A DNA stretch of 64,000 nucleotides from Kitasatospora sp. NBC_01250 (GTDB taxonomy: Bacteria; Actinomycetota; Actinomycetes; Streptomycetales; Streptomycetaceae), in NCBI RefSeq assembly GCF_036226465.1, contig NZ_CP108476.1:5642001-5706000 (forward strand), in the 5' to 3' direction. The position numbers were made by a program, and so were the translations under genes. The notes under the pieces are model-generated. The model was not told where the DNA came from, searched no databases, and saw nothing but the letters and a program-made list of their open reading frames with translations. Positions 17,340-26,670 of the stretch are shown piece by piece. Position 1 is the stretch's first letter. Every line of letters begins with the position of its first letter.

Positions 17340-19331
17340 ATGCCAAAGAGCTCGGCTTCACGCCGTTTGGCCGGCAGTACCGCCGTCATTCTTCTTGCCA
17401 CCGCAGGACTCGCCGCCGCCGTCCCCGGGGCCCAGGCCGCGGACGCCGCGGGCTCCCGGACCGTGGACTACCAGGGCTATCAGCTCCAGGTGCCGAGCAC
17501 CTGGCAGGTCGTGGACCTGGCGCAGAACCCGAACGCCTGCGTCAGATTCGACCAGAACGCCGTCTACCTGGGCAGTCCCGGGGCGGACGAGAACTGCCCG
17601 GCGCACATCAGCTCCGCCCTGACCGAGGCCCTGGTGATCCAGCCGACGCCGACCCCGGTGGCCGGTCAGCCGGCCGCGCCGGTGGTCGAGCCCGGCGCCG
17701 CGCTGCCCGCCTCCGTGCTCAAGGCCGGTGCGTCCAGCCACCAGCTGCGGGCCCAGCTGCGCGGCACCGGGCTGCAGGTGACGGCCAGTTACGGGAACAG
17801 CCCGCAGCAGGTGGACACCATCCTGGCCGGCGCGAAGGTGACCGGGAGCGCCAACAAGCCGGCCGCCGGCGCACCGCGCTCGCTGATGGCCACGCCGCGG
17901 GCGAACGCGAACGCCTCGGGCACGGTGGCGCCGCAGACCAACGGCTCCGGGAACGGCTTCGACGCCTGCACCGCGCCCTCGGCCGCCCAGATGAACGCCT
18001 GGTACGGCACCTACAACGCGGTCGGCATCTACATCGGGGGCCGGCGCGCCTGTGCCCAGCCGAACCTGACGGCCGGCTGGGTCAGCGACCGGGCGGCCGG
18101 TGGCTGGACCTTCCTGCCGATCTACGTCGGTGCCGACGCCTCCACGATCGCCACCGACCCCGGCACCGCCCGCTCGCAGGGCGCCGCCGCCGCCACCGAC
18201 GCGGTCACCCAGGCGCAGTCGCTGGGCTTCACCTCGGGCTCGGTGCTCTACAACGACATGGAGAGCTACGACTCCGCGACGTACAAGAGCCAGGTGCTCA
18301 ACTACCTCAGCGGGTGGACCGACGCGATCCACGCGGCCAACTACCGCTCCGGCGTCTACGCCAGCGCCAACAGCGGGGTCGCCGACCTGTCGAGCGTCTA
18401 CAACGCCTCCGGGTACTCGATGCCCGACGTGCTGTGGTCGGCGTCCTGGGGCACGGCCGGGGACACCACCAGCGCCGCGATGGGGCTGACCGCCGCCAGC
18501 GCGGGCTACTGGCCGGGCGGCCGGCGGGTCCACCAGTACTCCGGTGACGTCAACGTGAGTTACGGCGGGTACTCGGGGGGCGTCGACCTGGACAACGTCA
18601 ACGTCAACTCGGAGGCCTCGGGCAACGTCATGCAGCCCGGGCAGCAGCTCGACCCCGGCAACAGCATCACCAGCACCAGCATGAAGATCGTCATGCAGAC
18701 CGACGGCAACCTGGTGGCCTACGCCGTGATCGGCGGCCACCAGGGACCGGCCATGTGGAGCACCGGCACCAGCGGCAACCCGGGCGCCTACGCGCTGATG
18801 CAGCGGGACGGCAACCTGGTGGTCTACCGGGCGAACGGGACCGGGATCTGGAACACCAGTACCTACGGCAACGGCAACTATCTGACGGTCCAGGACGACG
18901 GCAACGTCGTTCTGTACGGCGGTGGTGGCGGTGCGGTCTGGTCCACGGGCACCTGGCAGGGCGGTACTACCGTCACAGGTGGCCAAAGCCTCGGCGGGGG
19001 CCGATGGGTCAAGGCCGCGCAGACCACCCTGCTGATCCAGGCTGACGGCAACGTGGCGATCTACCGCAACACCGACGGCAAGAACCTGTGGAGCACGGGC
19101 ACCGGAGGCAACGTCGGTGCCTACCTGACCATGCAGACGGACGGCAACCTGGTGGTCTACCGCCAGGGCGGCGGCCCGAGCGCCGGCGGCGCGTTGGCGA
19201 ACAGCGGCACCGCTGGGAACCCGGGAGCGTACGCCGTCCTCCAGGACGACGGCAACTTCGTCGTCTACCGGCAGGGTGGCGGGCCCGCGACCGGTGGCGC
19301 CCTCTGGTCCAGCGGCACCTACCTGGGCTGA
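17340..19331 (+). CDS. Secreted DUF1906 (GH25-like) protein with B-lectin repeats
   Basis: This secreted protein of about 663 residues starts with a signal peptide (basic MPKSSASRRL, hydrophobic core, cleavage near PGAQA-AD). A variable domain follows, then a DUF1906/Rv2525c-like glycoside-hydrolase-like TIM barrel at about 205-415 (GFDACTAPS, LPIYVG, VLYNDMESYD). The C-terminal 240 residues are bulb-lectin units with the mannose-binding pattern QxDGNLVxY. The domains suggest a wall- or glycan-active protein; the substrate is unknown. The ATG at 17340 puts the signal peptide at the N-terminus, in preference to a TTG at 17292. It is convergent with nrdB. Confidence 0.82.
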   Translation: MPKSSASRRLAGSTAVILLATAGLAAAVPGAQAADAAGSRTVDYQGYQLQVPSTWQVVDLAQNPNACVRFDQNAVYLGSPGADENCPAHISSALTEALVIQPTPTPVAGQPAAPVVEPGAALPASVLKAGASSHQLRAQLRGTGLQVTASYGNSPQQVDTILAGAKVTGSANKPAAGAPRSLMATPRANANASGTVAPQTNGSGNGFDACTAPSAAQMNAWYGTYNAVGIYIGGRRACAQPNLTAGWVSDRAAGGWTFLPIYVGADASTIATDPGTARSQGAAAATDAVTQAQSLGFTSGSVLYNDMESYDSATYKSQVLNYLSGWTDAIHAANYRSGVYASANSGVADLSSVYNASGYSMPDVLWSASWGTAGDTTSAAMGLTAASAGYWPGGRRVHQYSGDVNVSYGGYSGGVDLDNVNVNSEASGNVMQPGQQLDPGNSITSTSMKIVMQTDGNLVAYAVIGGHQGPAMWSTGTSGNPGAYALMQRDGNLVVYRANGTGIWNTSTYGNGNYLTVQDDGNVVLYGGGGGAVWSTGTWQGGTTVTGGQSLGGGRWVKAAQTTLLIQADGNVAIYRNTDGKNLWSTGTGGNVGAYLTMQTDGNLVVYRQGGGPSAGGALANSGTAGNPGAYAVLQDDGNFVVYRQGGGPATGGALWSSGTYLG

Positions 19332-19356
19332 TCGGACCGCACCGCGTTCGAAAGTG

Positions 19357-19401
19357 CAACGCCGCCTCCTCGCAGGTGAATCCTGCGAGGAGGCGGCGTT
19401 G
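19357..19401. terminator. Bidirectional terminator between the lectin gene and nrdB
   Basis: A perfect 20-bp stem (19357-19376 with 19382-19401) with a 5-base TGAAT loop lies between the convergent stops. Confidence 0.75.
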
Positions 19402-19418
19402 GTCGGACAGAGCGTGGA

Positions 19419-20438
19419 TCAGAAGTCGTCGTCGAAGGCGACCGACCCCTCGACCGCCACCTGGTACGCGGAGACCCGGCGCTCGAAGAAGTTGGTCAGC
19501 TCCTGCACGTTCTGCAGCTCCATGAAGCCGAACGGGTTGGTCGAGCCGTAGCGGATCGGCATCCCGAGGCGGGCCAGCCGCTGGTCCGCGACGGCCTGCA
19601 GGTACTCGCGCATGGAGGCGGTGTTCATCCCCGGCAGGCCGTCGCCGCAGAGGTCCTGGGCGAACTGGAGCTCGGCCTCGACGGCCTCCTCCAGCATCTC
19701 GGTGACCTGCTTGGCCATCTCGTCGTCGAAGAGGTCGGGCTCCTCCTCGCGGACCGTGTCCACCACCGAGAAGGCGAAGTCCATGTGCATGGACTCGTCG
19801 CGGAAGACCCAGTTGGTGCCGGTGGCCAGGCCGTGCAGCAGGCCGCGGCTGCGGAACCAGTACACGTAGGCGAAGGCGCCGTAGAAGAACAGCCCCTCGA
19901 CGCAGGCCGCGAAGCAGATCAGGTTGAGCAGGAAGGCCCGGCGGTCCGCCTTGGTCTGCAGCGAGTCGATGTGGTCGACCGCGTTCATGTACTTGAAGCA
20001 GAACTGGGCCTTCTGGTGGATGGAGGGGATGTTCTCCACCGCGGCGAAGGCCGCGTTGCGGTCCTCGGGGTCGGGCAGGTAGGTGTCGAGCAGCGTCAGG
20101 TAGAACTGGACGTGCACGGCCTCCTCGAAGAGCTGCCGGGACAGGTAGAGCCGCGCCTCGGGCGAGTTGATGTGCTTGTAGAGGCTCAGCACCACGTTGT
20201 TGGCGACGATCGAGTCACCGGTGGCGAAGAAGGCGACCAGACGGCCGATCATGTGCCGCTCGCCCTCGCTCAGCTTGGCGAGGTCGGCGACGTCGGAGTG
20301 CAGGTCCACCTCCTCGACGGTCCAGGTGTTCTTGATCGCGTCGCGGTACCGGTCGTAGAACGACGGGTAGCGCATCGGACGCAGGGTCAGCTCGAAGCCG
20401 GGGTCGAGCAGCATCTTGTCGCGCGCGGGGGTGGTCAC
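19419..20438 (-). CDS. nrdB: Class I ribonucleotide reductase, small (radical) subunit
   Basis: NrdB holds the di-metal/tyrosyl cofactor that starts ribonucleotide reduction in NrdA. The 339-residue ferritin-like protein conserves the metal ligands: Asp75, Glu106 and His109 (FEEAVHVQFY), and a later RDESMH pair. Tyr113 lies four residues after His109, as the radical Tyr122 does in E. coli NrdB, so it is a tyrosyl-radical type. The GTG start at 20438 overlaps the nrdA stop. Expression is therefore tied to nrdA and its upstream riboswitch. No nrdS-like regulator follows, unlike the nrdABS operon I recall from S. coelicolor. Confidence 0.95.
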   Translation of the reverse strand: MTTPARDKMLLDPGFELTLRPMRYPSFYDRYRDAIKNTWTVEEVDLHSDVADLAKLSEGERHMIGRLVAFFATGDSIVANNVVLSLYKHINSPEARLYLSRQLFEEAVHVQFYLTLLDTYLPDPEDRNAAFAAVENIPSIHQKAQFCFKYMNAVDHIDSLQTKADRRAFLLNLICFAACVEGLFFYGAFAYVYWFRSRGLLHGLATGTNWVFRDESMHMDFAFSVVDTVREEEPDLFDDEMAKQVTEMLEEAVEAELQFAQDLCGDGLPGMNTASMREYLQAVADQRLARLGMPIRYGSTNPFGFMELQNVQELTNFFERRVSAYQVAVEGSVAFDDDF

Positions 20439-22873
20439 TGGCAGGCCTCGCAGGACTCGGGGTTCTCCAGGGAGCAGGCGATGGCGGCGGCCTGCTCCTC
20501 AGCGGTCATGGTGGGGGAGGGCACCGGGACCGCGGTCTTGGCGGCGCCGCTGGCGGCCTGGGCGATCCGGGTGGCCGGGCGCGAGCGCAGGTAGTAGGTG
20601 GTCTTCAGACCCACCTTCCACGCGTAGGCGTACATCGAGCTGAGCTTGCCGATGGTCGGCGCGGCCATGAAGAGGTTCAGCGACTGGCTCTGGTCGATGT
20701 AGGGCTGCCGCGCGGCGGCCAGATCGATCAGCGCGCGCTGCGGCAGCTCCCAGGCGGTGCGGTAGCGCGAGCGCAGCTCGGCGGGCAGCCAGCCCAGCTC
20801 CTGGACCGAGCCGTTGGCGTCGCGCAGCGCGTCGCGGGTCTGCTGGTCCCAGACGCCCAACTCCTTGAGCTCGCGCACCAGGTAGGGGTTGACCTGGAGG
20901 AACTCGCCGGAGAGGGTCTCGCGCTTGAAGAGGTTGGAGACCTGCGGCTCGATGCACTCGTACACGCCCGCGATCGAGGCGATGGTGGCGGTCGGGGCGA
21001 TCGCCAGCAGCAGCGAGTTGCGCAGGCCGGTGGCGGCGATCTTCGCGCGCAGCGCGTCCCAGCGGTCCTGCCAGTGCGGCGCCGTGGCGAAGTGGTCGAT
21101 GTGCAGCTCGCCGCGGGCGGCGCGGGTCTCGGCGTAGGCCGGGTGCTGCCCGAAGCTCTCGGCCAGCTCGCTGGAGCGCTCGTAGGCGGTGAGCATGATG
21201 CGCTCGGCGATCAGCGTGGAGAGCTGCTTGGCCTCGGCGGAGTCGAAGTCCAGGTGCAGCTTGAAGAAGACGTCCTGCAGGCCCATCACGCCCAGGCCCA
21301 CCGGGCGCCAGCGCGAGTTGGAGGCGCCGGCCTCGGTGGTCGGGTAGAAGTTGATGTCCACCACGCGGTCCAGGAAGGTCACCGCGGTGCGCACGGTGGC
21401 GTCCAGGCGCGCCCAGTCCATCGCGTTCAGCAGGTCGCCGGCGGTGGCGCCGTCGGCCACGTGGGCACCGAGGTTGACCGAGCCCAGGTTGCAGACCGCG
21501 GTCTCGGAGTCGTCGGTGACCTCCAGGATCTCGGTGCACAGGTTGGAGGAGTGCACCGTGCGGCCGGGCAGCGCGGTCTGGTTGGCCGCCCGGTTGGAGG
21601 CGTCCTTGAAGGTCATCCAGCCGTTGCCGGTCTGCGCCAGGGTGCGCATCATCCGGGCGTACAGGGTCTGGGCCGGGATGGTCCGCACGGCCTTGCCCTG
21701 GGCCTCGGCCTTCAGGTACGCCTCGTCGAACTCCGCGCCCCACAGGTCGACCAGCTCGGGGACGTCGGCGGGGGAGAAGAGCGACCAGTCGGCGTTGGCG
21801 TTGACCCGGCGCATGAACTCGTCCGGGATCCAGTGCGCCAGGTTGAGGTTGTGGGTGCGGCGGGCCTCCTCACCGGTGTTGTCCCGCAGCTCCAGGAACT
21901 CCTCGATGTCCGCGTGCCAGGTCTCCAGGTACACGCAGGCCGCGCCCTTGCGACGGCCGCCCTGGTTGACGGCGGCGACCGAGGAGTCCAGGGTGCGCAG
22001 GAACGGCACGATGCCGTTGGACTTGCCGTTGGTGCCGCGGATCAGGCTGCCGCGCGAGCGGATCCGGGAGTAGGACAGGCCGATGCCGCCGGCGTGCTTG
22101 GACAGCCGGGCGATCTGGGCGTACCGGGAGTAGATCGAGTCCAGGTTGTCCAGCGGCGAGTCCAGCAGGTAGCAGCTGGACATCTGCGGGTGCCGGGTGC
22201 CGGAGTTGAACAGGGTGGGCGAGGAGGGCAGGTAGGAGAGCGCGCTCATCAGGGCGTAGAGCTCGGCCACCTCGCGCACCGACTGCTCGTCGTCGCCGAC
22301 CGCCAGGCCGCAGGCGACGCGGAGCAGGAAGTGCTGCGGGGTCTCGATCACCTTGCGGGTGATCGGGTGGCGCAGCAGGTAGCGGGACTGCACGGTGCGC
22401 AGGCCGAAGTACTCGAACCGGTCGTCGCCGCGGGTGTCGATCAGCGCGTCCAGGGCCTCGGCGTGCTTGGCCACGAAGGCGGCGGTGCTGTCGCCGATCA
22501 GGCCCTCGGTGTGGCCCACCGCGATCGAGGCGGCGAAGGACAGGGCGCCCTGGCCGATCGCCTCGTCGGCGATCTCCTGGGCGAGCAGGCGGGCGGCCAG
22601 CTTCGAGTACTGGGGGTCCTCGGCGATCATCGAGGCTGCGGCGTCCACGGCCAGCCCGCGCAGTTCGGCGAAGTCCGAACCGGCGTGACGGCCGCGCAGC
22701 GCGGCGGCGGCGACGTGGCCGGGGTCCACCTGGGGGAGGTCGGTGCTTCGGTCGGTGAGCAGCCGAAGCAGCGCGGCCCCGGGGTCGGTCTGGGCGTCGT
22801 TGGAGGCACCGCCAGGCCGGAGGCTGGGGGAAGAACCCTGTGAGGGCAGGGTAACTGAGTCAACGACGGTCAA
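20435..22873 (-). CDS. nrdA: Class I ribonucleotide reductase, large (catalytic) subunit
   Basis: NrdA reduces ribonucleoside diphosphates to deoxyribonucleotides. The protein of about 812 residues shows the first redox Cys in MSSCYLLD, the thiyl-radical Cys in SSNLCTEI, the second redox Cys in VCNLGSVNL, and a C-terminal CEAC shuttle pair. The TTG at 22873 (LTVVDSVTLP) is the best start because AGGAGAG stands at proper spacing before it; the longer open frame enters the riboswitch platform. Control is by cobalamin through the riboswitch and by NrdR through upstream boxes, so the operon should be off when B12 supports the class II enzyme. Confidence 0.95.
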   Translation of the reverse strand: MTVVDSVTLPSQGSSPSLRPGGASNDAQTDPGAALLRLLTDRSTDLPQVDPGHVAAAALRGRHAGSDFAELRGLAVDAAASMIAEDPQYSKLAARLLAQEIADEAIGQGALSFAASIAVGHTEGLIGDSTAAFVAKHAEALDALIDTRGDDRFEYFGLRTVQSRYLLRHPITRKVIETPQHFLLRVACGLAVGDDEQSVREVAELYALMSALSYLPSSPTLFNSGTRHPQMSSCYLLDSPLDNLDSIYSRYAQIARLSKHAGGIGLSYSRIRSRGSLIRGTNGKSNGIVPFLRTLDSSVAAVNQGGRRKGAACVYLETWHADIEEFLELRDNTGEEARRTHNLNLAHWIPDEFMRRVNANADWSLFSPADVPELVDLWGAEFDEAYLKAEAQGKAVRTIPAQTLYARMMRTLAQTGNGWMTFKDASNRAANQTALPGRTVHSSNLCTEILEVTDDSETAVCNLGSVNLGAHVADGATAGDLLNAMDWARLDATVRTAVTFLDRVVDINFYPTTEAGASNSRWRPVGLGVMGLQDVFFKLHLDFDSAEAKQLSTLIAERIMLTAYERSSELAESFGQHPAYAETRAARGELHIDHFATAPHWQDRWDALRAKIAATGLRNSLLLAIAPTATIASIAGVYECIEPQVSNLFKRETLSGEFLQVNPYLVRELKELGVWDQQTRDALRDANGSVQELGWLPAELRSRYRTAWELPQRALIDLAAARQPYIDQSQSLNLFMAAPTIGKLSSMYAYAWKVGLKTTYYLRSRPATRIAQAASGAAKTAVPVPSPTMTAEEQAAAIACSLENPESCEACQ

Positions 22874-23039
22874 GGCGCTCTCTCCTGTGGCGGCGGCGGA
22901 CTGGCGGAGTCCGTGGCCCGCGCGCGCGGCAGGGCAGAACAGCACGCCGAAACTTTCCGGCGCGCGTCATCCACCCTGGCCTGCCCGCGAGGCCGGACGG
23001 TACAGCTGTGCATGAAGGCGTCTGCGGGGAAGCCCGGTG

Positions 23040-23145
23040 GCACACCGTCGGCAGGTAACCGGACTCGCGGGCACCCGTGGGCGCAGCCGCTCACCGTTGC
23101 GGGGCAGTCCCGGACTTCCACCGGATTCCCCTGCGTCGACAGCGA
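23040..23145 (-). promoter_or_regulatory. Cobalamin (B12) riboswitch of nrdAB
   Basis: On the minus strand the core reads GGGGAATCCGGTGGAAGTCC, then ACTGCCCCGCAACGGTGA, then the B12 box AGTCCGGTTACCTGCC (23050-23065). These are the three conserved blocks of the cobalamin riboswitch. The outer limits are approximate. About 165 bases of leader follow before the nrdA start and should contain the expression platform. It matches the published B12 control of the Streptomyces class Ia reductase operon. Confidence 0.95.
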
Positions 23146-23150
23146 GAGTG

Positions 23151-23197
23151 AGCATACATGTAGTGGTAGCCGCTTCGAGCAACCCCATATGTAGTGT
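23151..23197 (-). promoter_or_regulatory. Tandem NrdR boxes upstream of the riboswitch
   Basis: Two 16-bp boxes, ACACTACATATGGGGT (minus strand, 23182-23197) and CCACTACATGTATGCT (23151-23166), are separated by 15 bases. The start-to-start distance is 31 bp, three helical turns, as is typical for NrdR sites. They lie just upstream of the cobalamin riboswitch, where the nrdAB promoter must be. Confidence 0.85.
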
Positions 23198-23236
23198 CGC
23201 GTGGAGTGGTGAAACCGACACCAGATGGCCGCAATG

Positions 23237-24898
23237 TCAGCTGGTGCCAGGCGCCATCTGCACGTTGTGGTCGCCGAGGTCGTCCGCCACCGAGGCCCGG
23301 CGGGAGGGGTGGACCCGGCTCAGCAGGACCAGCTTGACCCAGGGGAGGGCGTCGGTCCGGGTGGCCTGGAACTGGCTGCGGAGCACCTCGGCGGTCTGCG
23401 GCGGGAGCGCGGCCAGCGGGTCGGCTCCGGTGCCGGTGGACACCAGCCAGATCCGGTTGGTGTTGGCTGCGCAGGCGTCCGGGTCGTCGCACTCCTGGGC
23501 CGAGTAGAGGCCGGTGACGGCGGCCGACTTCTGCAGCAGGATATCCTTCGGGGCGGTCCTGACGTCGCGCAGCTCGTAGGCCATCGACATCCGCTCCTGC
23601 AGGATCCCGCTGTAGACGATGCCGTCGCCGGGCTGCTGGTCGTGCAGCATGATCCGGGTGAGCTGGTCGTAGTCCGGCTCGCCCGCAAGGTCCTGATGGG
23701 TCGCCCGGATCCCGGGCCAGGCCGTCCAGCCGAGTCCGGCGACCGCGGCGGCGACCAGCACCCAGCTGAGCAGCCGGCGCGGCAGTGCGGGGCGGGCCTC
23801 GCGGGTGAGCGGCCCGGCGATGCGGCAGACCGCGGCGGCGGCCAGCAGCGCCCAGGCTGGCAGGGTGAAGAGCAGGTAGCGGTTGAGGAAGAGGTGCAGC
23901 CAGCTTGCGGTGGCGAAGGTCACCAGCGGCGGCAGCAGCGCCCAGGCCGCGAGCAGGGCGGCGTGCCGACGGGCCGCCAGCAGCCCCAGCAGACCCACGG
24001 CCAGCACCGCGAGCCCGACGTGCCAGGACAGGAAGAGCGTGTCCGGGTAGTTCCTGAGGTCGGTGAGCCCGGTCCTGTTCCAGGCGATCTGGGCGCTCTG
24101 CGCCTGACCCTGCAGCACCATCGGGACCGTCAGCGAGCCGCCGGCCAGCACGGCGGCGGTGAAGGCCCAGCGGGGGACCAGGTCGGCCTTGCGGGTGCCG
24201 GTGAGCACGGCGGCCAGGTGGCCGGCCAGCACCGAGAGGGTCACCAGGTGGGTCCAGCCGAGCAGCGGGACGGTCGCCGCGTAGCCCGCCCATGCCTTCA
24301 GCGAGGGGCGCTCCAGGGCGCGGACGAGCAGGTGGGTGGAGGCGATGGCGACCAGCACCGCGAAGGCGTAGGGACGGGCCTCCTGGCCGTACCGGACGGC
24401 GCCGGGCAGGACCGCCAGCAGGAGGCCGGCCAGCAGCCCGGTGGCGGGCGTGAAGAGCCGGCGGCCGAGCAGCGCCAGCCACCCCGCCGCCATCGCCATC
24501 GCGATCGCGGACGGGACCCGCAGCGCGGTGGGCGAGTCGCCGAACAGGTCGATCCAGCCGTGCAGGAACAGGTAGTAGGGCAGCAGCACGATGTCCACGT
24601 TGTGGATCAGCTTGCTGAGGTCGCCGATCGACAGGGTGGACGCCCACCAGCTGGCGTGCTCGTCCCGCCACATCTGCCGCTTGCCGATGTCGTGCAGGCA
24701 GAGCACCAGTGCGGTGGCGGCCGGCAGTCCGAGCAGCAGCAGGGCGGCGAGCGGCCCGCCGGTGCGGTCGGCGCGCTCGGCGCGCTCGGCCTGGCGCCTG
24801 GCGCGCCGGCCGCCCGCGGGGGGTGCCGCGGCGGCGTCCGGATCCCGCTCGGGGACGGCTGCCAGGTCGGCGGCCGGGGCCTCGTCCAGGCTCATGGG
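23237..24898 (-). CDS. GT-C membrane glycosyltransferase (ArnT/PMT-like)
   Basis: This 553-residue polytopic protein has about 11-12 predicted helices after a 47-residue cytoplasmic tail rich in Arg and Ala. The first extracytoplasmic loop carries the acidic motif RDEHASWW, the Asp-Glu hallmark of GT-C transferases that use lipid-linked sugar donors. A soluble C-terminal domain follows the last helix. The ATG at 24898 is preceded by GGAG at good spacing. It is the fourth gene of an operon with a second GT-C protein, a GH26-like lipoprotein and a GT2 synthase. A role in modifying or building a surface glycan is inferred. Confidence 0.82.
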   Translation of the reverse strand, partial: PMSLDEAPAADLAAVPERDPDAAAAPPAGGRRARRQAERAERADRTGGPLAALLLLGLPAATALVLCLHDIGKRQMWRDEHASWWASTLSIGDLSKLIHNVDIVLLPYYLFLHGWIDLFGDSPTALRVPSAIAMAMAAGWLALLGRRLFTPATGLLAGLLLAVLPGAVRYGQEARPYAFAVLVAIASTHLLVRALERPSLKAWAGYAATVPLLGWTHLVTLSVLAGHLAAVLTGTRKADLVPRWAFTAAVLAGGSLTVPMVLQGQAQSAQIAWNRTGLTDLRNYPDTLFLSWHVGLAVLAVGLLGLLAARRHAALLAAWALLPPLVTFATASWLHLFLNRYLLFTLPAWALLAAAAVCRIAGPLTREARPALPRRLLSWVLVAAAVAGLGWTAWPGIRATHQDLAGEPDYDQLTRIMLHDQQPGDGIVYSGILQERMSMAYELRDVRTAPKDILLQKSAAVTGLYSAQECDDPDACAANTNRIWLVSTGTGADPLAALPPQTAEVLRSQFQATRTDALPWVKLVLLSRVHPSRRASVADDLGDHNVQMAPGTS

Positions 24899-24981
24899 GG
24901 AGTCTCCGCTGGGGGATGGCTGGGGGGTCGGACGGGGGCGTCGGGTGCCGGGGCCGTCGGAAGCCGGTCGGCTGCGGGGGA

Positions 24982-26670
24982 TCACTGCCGGGTCCAGATC
25001 CGGTAGGTGCTGTCGCCGTACTGGGTGTGGAACGGCAGGGTCGCGACCAGTCGGTAGGCGGAGCTGCCCTGCAGTGCCTCGGTGACGGCGGCGTCGGCGT
25101 CCGGCGTGACGTTCCCGGTCAGCACGATGACGTTGAAGTAGCCGTCCTTGACCGCGGTGCTGAACCCGTCGTTCCCGTAGTGGTGCTTGTGGTCCTTGCC
25201 CACGTAGTCGATCGCGAAGGTGGACTGCCACTGGTCCCAACTGGTGGTCCTGCGCAGGTAGTACGCCGGGATCTCGTACTCCTCGGCGAGGTAGTGCCCG
25301 TTCGGCACCGTCAGGCGCTGGACCTCCTCGGCCATCCGGGTGGAGTCCGGCGGCGTGAACTCGTGGTGGGCCTGGACCATGCCGAGGACCAGCACCAGCA
25401 CGTAGAGCATGATGCCGAGCTGCGGCTGCCGGAAGTGCGGGCCGACCAGGCGGGACAGGCCGAGCCCGGCCATCGGGGCGGCGAAGAACAGGCCGAAGCC
25501 GACGTGCTTGAAGAGCGAGGTGTCGGTCTGCAGGTACGACTGGTAGGCCGGGGCGAGCAGGGCGGAGCCGCAGAGCGTCACGCCGAGCAGGATGCGCCGG
25601 ACCCGCCCCGGGGTGTCGTTCGGGGACCAGGGCATCTCGCCCATCCGGGAACGGCGGACGTAGGCGATCGCACCGCCCACCGCGGTCAGGAAGACCAGCC
25701 CGCCCCACTGGCCGGACAGTTCGAAGAGCGACAGCGGCGAGGACGTGCCGTGCGCGCGGGCCGTGGTGGTCTGGCTGAGGCCGCTGATCGCACCCGAGAA
25801 GTACGCCACGACCCCCAGCACCGTGCCGGTGCCGAGCCCGAAGCAGAGCCCGCGGGCCAGCGCCTGGTGCCGCGTGAACCGCGCGCCGGAGAGCACGGCG
25901 AGCACCAGCAGGGTGGGCAGGAACAGGCCGGCCGCGTACTTGACGGCCATCGCCAGGACCGCCGGCACCACGGCCAGCAGGATGGTCGCCGGGTGCTTGC
26001 CGGTGGTCCGCACCACGGTCCAGGCGGCCACCGCGAGGAGGAAGAGCGCGGCTGCGTCGAAGGTGGCGAAGTAGCCGAGGAAGATCGTCGACTGCACCAC
26101 CGAGAAGAGCGCGGCGGCGCCCAGCGCGGCCCGGTCGTTGAACATCCGCCGGGTCATGCCGAACAGCAGCCCGGTGGTGCCGAGCATCATGGCCAGGCTG
26201 ACCAGCCGCACGCCGGTCAGGCCGGCGAACGAGTCGACCGCGCCGGCCAGCACCGGGTAGAGCAGCGGGTAGCCGGAGAAGAAGCCGTTGAAGTCGGACG
26301 GGATCGGCGCACCGTGCAGCAGGTGGTGCAGCTCCAGGTGGCCGGCCGCGATGTAGAGCGCCTCGTCCTCGAAGGCGCGCCCGTGCATCCGCAGCGACAG
26401 GCCGCCCTGGATCGCCAGGATGCCGAGCAGCAGCAGTCGGCTGATCCGGCTGGCCCGCCGCGAGTCGACGGACCAGGCGGCGTCCTGCGGTGTCGGCAGC
26501 TGGTAGCCGCGGTCGGGCCGGGCCGCGGCCCCCTCGGGCTCGGCGGGCCCGCTGTCGACGGGCCCAGGCGGGTCGCCGGGGTCGCCGGGGTTGTCGGGCT
26601 CACCGGGATCGGTGGACCTGGCGGACCCGGTGGGTTCGATGGGTTCGGTGGTCTTCATGGTCGTGTCCAT
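24982..26670 (-). CDS. GT-C membrane glycosyltransferase (GT39/GT83-like)
   Basis: This 562-residue membrane protein begins with a Pro/Gly/Glu-rich cytoplasmic tail of about 70 residues, then about 11 helices. The first external loop has AFEDEALY, the acidic pair of GT-C enzymes, and a C-terminal periplasmic-type domain ends at VATLPFHTQYGDSTYRIWTRQ. It should transfer a sugar from a polyprenyl-phosphate donor to an unknown acceptor outside the membrane. The ATG at 26670 overlaps the stop of the upstream GH26-like gene, so translation is coupled. The next gene downstream is a distant paralogue. Confidence 0.82.
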   Translation of the reverse strand: MDTTMKTTEPIEPTGSARSTDPGEPDNPGDPGDPPGPVDSGPAEPEGAAARPDRGYQLPTPQDAAWSVDSRRASRISRLLLLGILAIQGGLSLRMHGRAFEDEALYIAAGHLELHHLLHGAPIPSDFNGFFSGYPLLYPVLAGAVDSFAGLTGVRLVSLAMMLGTTGLLFGMTRRMFNDRAALGAAALFSVVQSTIFLGYFATFDAAALFLLAVAAWTVVRTTGKHPATILLAVVPAVLAMAVKYAAGLFLPTLLVLAVLSGARFTRHQALARGLCFGLGTGTVLGVVAYFSGAISGLSQTTTARAHGTSSPLSLFELSGQWGGLVFLTAVGGAIAYVRRSRMGEMPWSPNDTPGRVRRILLGVTLCGSALLAPAYQSYLQTDTSLFKHVGFGLFFAAPMAGLGLSRLVGPHFRQPQLGIMLYVLVLVLGMVQAHHEFTPPDSTRMAEEVQRLTVPNGHYLAEEYEIPAYYLRRTTSWDQWQSTFAIDYVGKDHKHHYGNDGFSTAVKDGYFNVIVLTGNVTPDADAAVTEALQGSSAYRLVATLPFHTQYGDSTYRIWTRQ

